NCBI GenBank assembly: GCA_017642935.1
Contig: JAEPOK010000001.1
Span: forward strand, 1,657,192 to 1,721,191
Source: Hyphomicrobiales bacterium
GTDB taxonomy: Bacteria > Pseudomonadota > Alphaproteobacteria > Rhizobiales > MH13
Length of the DNA: 64,000 bases
Direction: 5' to 3'
A program made the translations under genes and the position numbers. Each line of letters opens with the position of its first letter. Positions within the stretch are counted from its first letter, which is position 1. Positions 62,529 through 64,000 of this stretch are shown in pieces. The notes under the pieces were generated by a model that worked only from the letters and a program-made list of their open reading frames with translations, ran no database searches and had not been told where the DNA came from.

Positions 62529-63071
62529 TTAGTCCTCCGGCGCGAAGTCGGAGGCGAAACGGATATCGCGACCCTCAAGGATGGTTTCGGCGATCAGGGC
62601 CAGCGAGTTGAGGATCATCAGCACCATGCCGACGGGCATCGCCCAATAGACATAGTCCCTGGTGATACCAAGCACGGGGCTGCGCTCCGAGCGGCCGAGC
62701 TCCAGGAAGTCCATGCCAACCCAGAAGAGCAGACCGAAAAAGGCCATACTCATAATCATCACGGCATAACGGAGTGGCACACCAACACCCTTGGGCAGTT
62801 TGCGCACGCCGAACTCCAGCGCGATCATGCGGGCATGCCGCACCCCAATCGCGGCTCCCAGAAACACCATCCAGATCAGCGTGTAACGGGCAATCTCTTC
62901 AGTCCAAGGGGCGGAGATATTGATGCCGAAGGCGGTGAGAATGAAACGGACCGTGACCTGGCCCATGACGGCGATCGCAACGATCGCAAGCAGCGCTGCC
63001 ACCACCACAGTGGCAACCGCGTTTACCCGATCCATAGCCGTCACAAACACCCGCAAAGGCCAGCCTCCCAT
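62529..63071 (-). CDS. TRAP transporter small permease (DctQ family)
   Basis: This 180-residue DctQ-type protein has four transmembrane helices (first about 15-40). It carries APWTEEIARYTLIWMVFLGAA, the family signature, and RHARMIALEFGV. ATG 63071 has no good ribosome-binding site; GTG 63050 or ATG 63035 are alternatives that still keep helix 1. It is the first gene of the TRAP operon; 63072-63190 holds its promoter. Confidence 0.88.
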   Translation of the reverse strand: MGGWPLRVFVTAMDRVNAVATVVVAALLAIVAIAVMGQVTVRFILTAFGINISAPWTEEIARYTLIWMVFLGAAIGVRHARMIALEFGVRKLPKGVGVPLRYAVMIMSMAFFGLLFWVGMDFLELGRSERSPVLGITRDYVYWAMPVGMVLMILNSLALIAETILEGRDIRFASDFAPED

Positions 63072-63190
63072 CCCCGAACAGTCGCAGAGGTTAGCCTGCG
63101 TACAATTACTAAGGATGGAGCACTTTCAAAAAGTGCGCAAGACAAATTTTTGTTCGTGATGCGCACAACAGCAGATTTTACGCTCCTGGC

Positions 63191-64000
63191 TTACCCTTGG
63201 GTACGTACCCATTCAGCCAGTTCAGCGTGGGTGGGAAACCAAACCGAGCCTCGGGCTTTCGCGTGATCGATCAAGGCATCTAACAGCCAGATGCGCGAAC
63301 GATAGCCAATGACGAATGGGTGGAAGACAAGCTGGCAGACGCCGCCTTCTTCAAAGGCCATGTCGAATTCACGCTTGAAGATGTCGAGTACATCGGTCGG
63401 CGCCGTCCAGGGTCGTGTCGCAGGCTCGCGATTGAAGAGGAGGTAGACCGCATCATCGCGTACCCAATCGACGGGAATCTCGACTAAGCCGGTCTCGCGA
63501 CCCTCGGCCAGCAGCTCATAGCAGTTGTCATCGGCCATCATGCTGCTGTCGTAGGCAAAGCCTTCTTCGGCGACCAACTCGATGGTGTGAGCACTCAAAT
63601 CCCAATTGGCGGCGCGGTGTCCGACCGGCGTCGTTCCAGTCAGCTTTTCCAGCGTATCGCGAGATCGCAGCAAAAGCTCGCGTTCGGTCTCTTGATCCAG
63701 CTTGGACGTGTTTTCGTGAATCCAGCCATGAACGCCTATTTCGTGCCCGGCCTCAACGATCGGACCGAGGGCGCTCGGCTCAATCAACGCCGAAACGGCC
63801 GGGACAAAGAAACTCGCCTTGACGTCGTGCTTGTCCAGAACCTTCAGGATGCGCGGCACGCCGCGGCGGCGGCCGAACTCTCCCCAAGCAAGGCGTCCGA
63901 CAGCGGCCTTGCCCATCCCAAGCTCAAACGTTTCATGGTCGCAATCAAAAGACAGTGCCATCGCGCATTGCGCCCCACCCGGCCACGTTTTTGGCGCAAG
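63191..64000 (-). CDS. Polysaccharide deacetylase family protein, 5' end beyond the window
   Basis: This NodB-homology hydrolase has ALSFDCDHETF (metal Asp pair), GHEIGVHGWIHENTSKLD (metal His pair), FAYDSSMMADDNCYELLAEG and the C-terminal VCQLVFHPFVIGYRSRIWLL. It belongs to the cytoplasmic PuuE-like group, some of which are allantoinases; there is no signal peptide. An internal ATG lies at 63961, but the frame remains open to base 64000. The preceding residues (KTWPGGAQCA) match the conserved lead-in of this family, so the true start is past the edge. Confidence 0.88.
   Translation of the reverse strand, partial: LAPKTWPGGAQCAMALSFDCDHETFELGMGKAAVGRLAWGEFGRRRGVPRILKVLDKHDVKASFFVPAVSALIEPSALGPIVEAGHEIGVHGWIHENTSKLDQETERELLLRSRDTLEKLTGTTPVGHRAANWDLSAHTIELVAEEGFAYDSSMMADDNCYELLAEGRETGLVEIPVDWVRDDAVYLLFNREPATRPWTAPTDVLDIFKREFDMAFEEGGVCQLVFHPFVIGYRSRIWLLDALIDHAKARGSVWFPTHAELAEWVRTQG

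Noticed and set aside
1-64000. tRNA, rRNA, CRISPR arrays, insertion sequences, prophage
   Set aside because: Intergenic gaps are short and contain none of the corresponding repeats, cloverleaf patterns or transposase genes that I could recognise by eye; a tRNAscan/Infernal run would settle small RNAs.

Overview
The window is a gene-dense, GC-rich alphaproteobacterial chromosome segment, most likely Hyphomicrobiales (Rhizobiales). The order is suggested by a MucR/Ros zinc-finger regulator, a stand-alone DnaA domain-IV protein paired with a DUF6456 protein, a seven-gene Mrp antiporter operon and abundant ABC/TRAP solute uptake. I saw no rRNA, tRNA, CRISPR array, insertion sequence or phage gene.

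Layout. 1-7.6 kb: DnaA-like/DUF6456 pair, mucR with an AT-rich leader, and mrpA-G on the minus strand. 7.9-21 kb: housekeeping genes (msrB, S9 oligopeptidase, response regulator, Fe superoxide dismutase, isochorismatase-type hydrolase, branched-chain aminotransferase, HAD dehalogenase, DinB-like protein, LOG-type protein, M20 peptidase, DUF1801, HerA-like ATPase, dusA). 21.8-46.4 kb: 22 genes in a row on the minus strand. XdhC and a MobA-like cytidylyltransferase come first, then a LivJ-type binding protein, an iron-alcohol-dehydrogenase-fold protein and an AraC regulator. After a terminator follows an apparent 17-gene operon (41044 down to 21834).

That operon is the most unusual part of the window. 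It encodes LivH/M/G, a LivF ATPase fused to a Tm-1-like (UPF0261) domain, the matching Tm-1 C-terminal TIM-barrel protein, a 969-residue flotillin with eight 44-residue coiled-coil repeats and two SRPBCC proteins. It continues with a xanthine-dehydrogenase-family enzyme whose molybdenum subunit is split into two genes, MoxR and VWA (CoxD/CoxE-type) maturation factors, an amidohydrolase, a lactonase-type metallo-hydrolase, and an SMP-30 lactonase fused to a cysteine-hydrolase domain that lacks its Cys. I read it as an uptake, hydroxylation and ring-opening pathway for an unidentified, probably cyclic, substrate. The substrate cannot be read from the sequence.

47.2-57.6 kb: an oxidative sugar pathway (FAH-type dehydratase, SMP-30 lactonase, aldose epimerase, SDR, ABC sugar importer, enolase-superfamily enzyme, GntR regulator, divergent IlvD/Edd dehydratase) resembling the Weimberg pathway but without the last dehydrogenase. 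57.7-60.2 kb: a three-gene envelope operon (host-attachment-type protein, GT4 glycosyltransferase, DUF374 acyltransferase). 60.2-64 kb: a TRAP transporter and a polysaccharide deacetylase-family gene that runs off the right edge.

Start codons were re-chosen where the longest frame ran into a neighbour or lacked a ribosome-binding site; such cases are explained in the entries.
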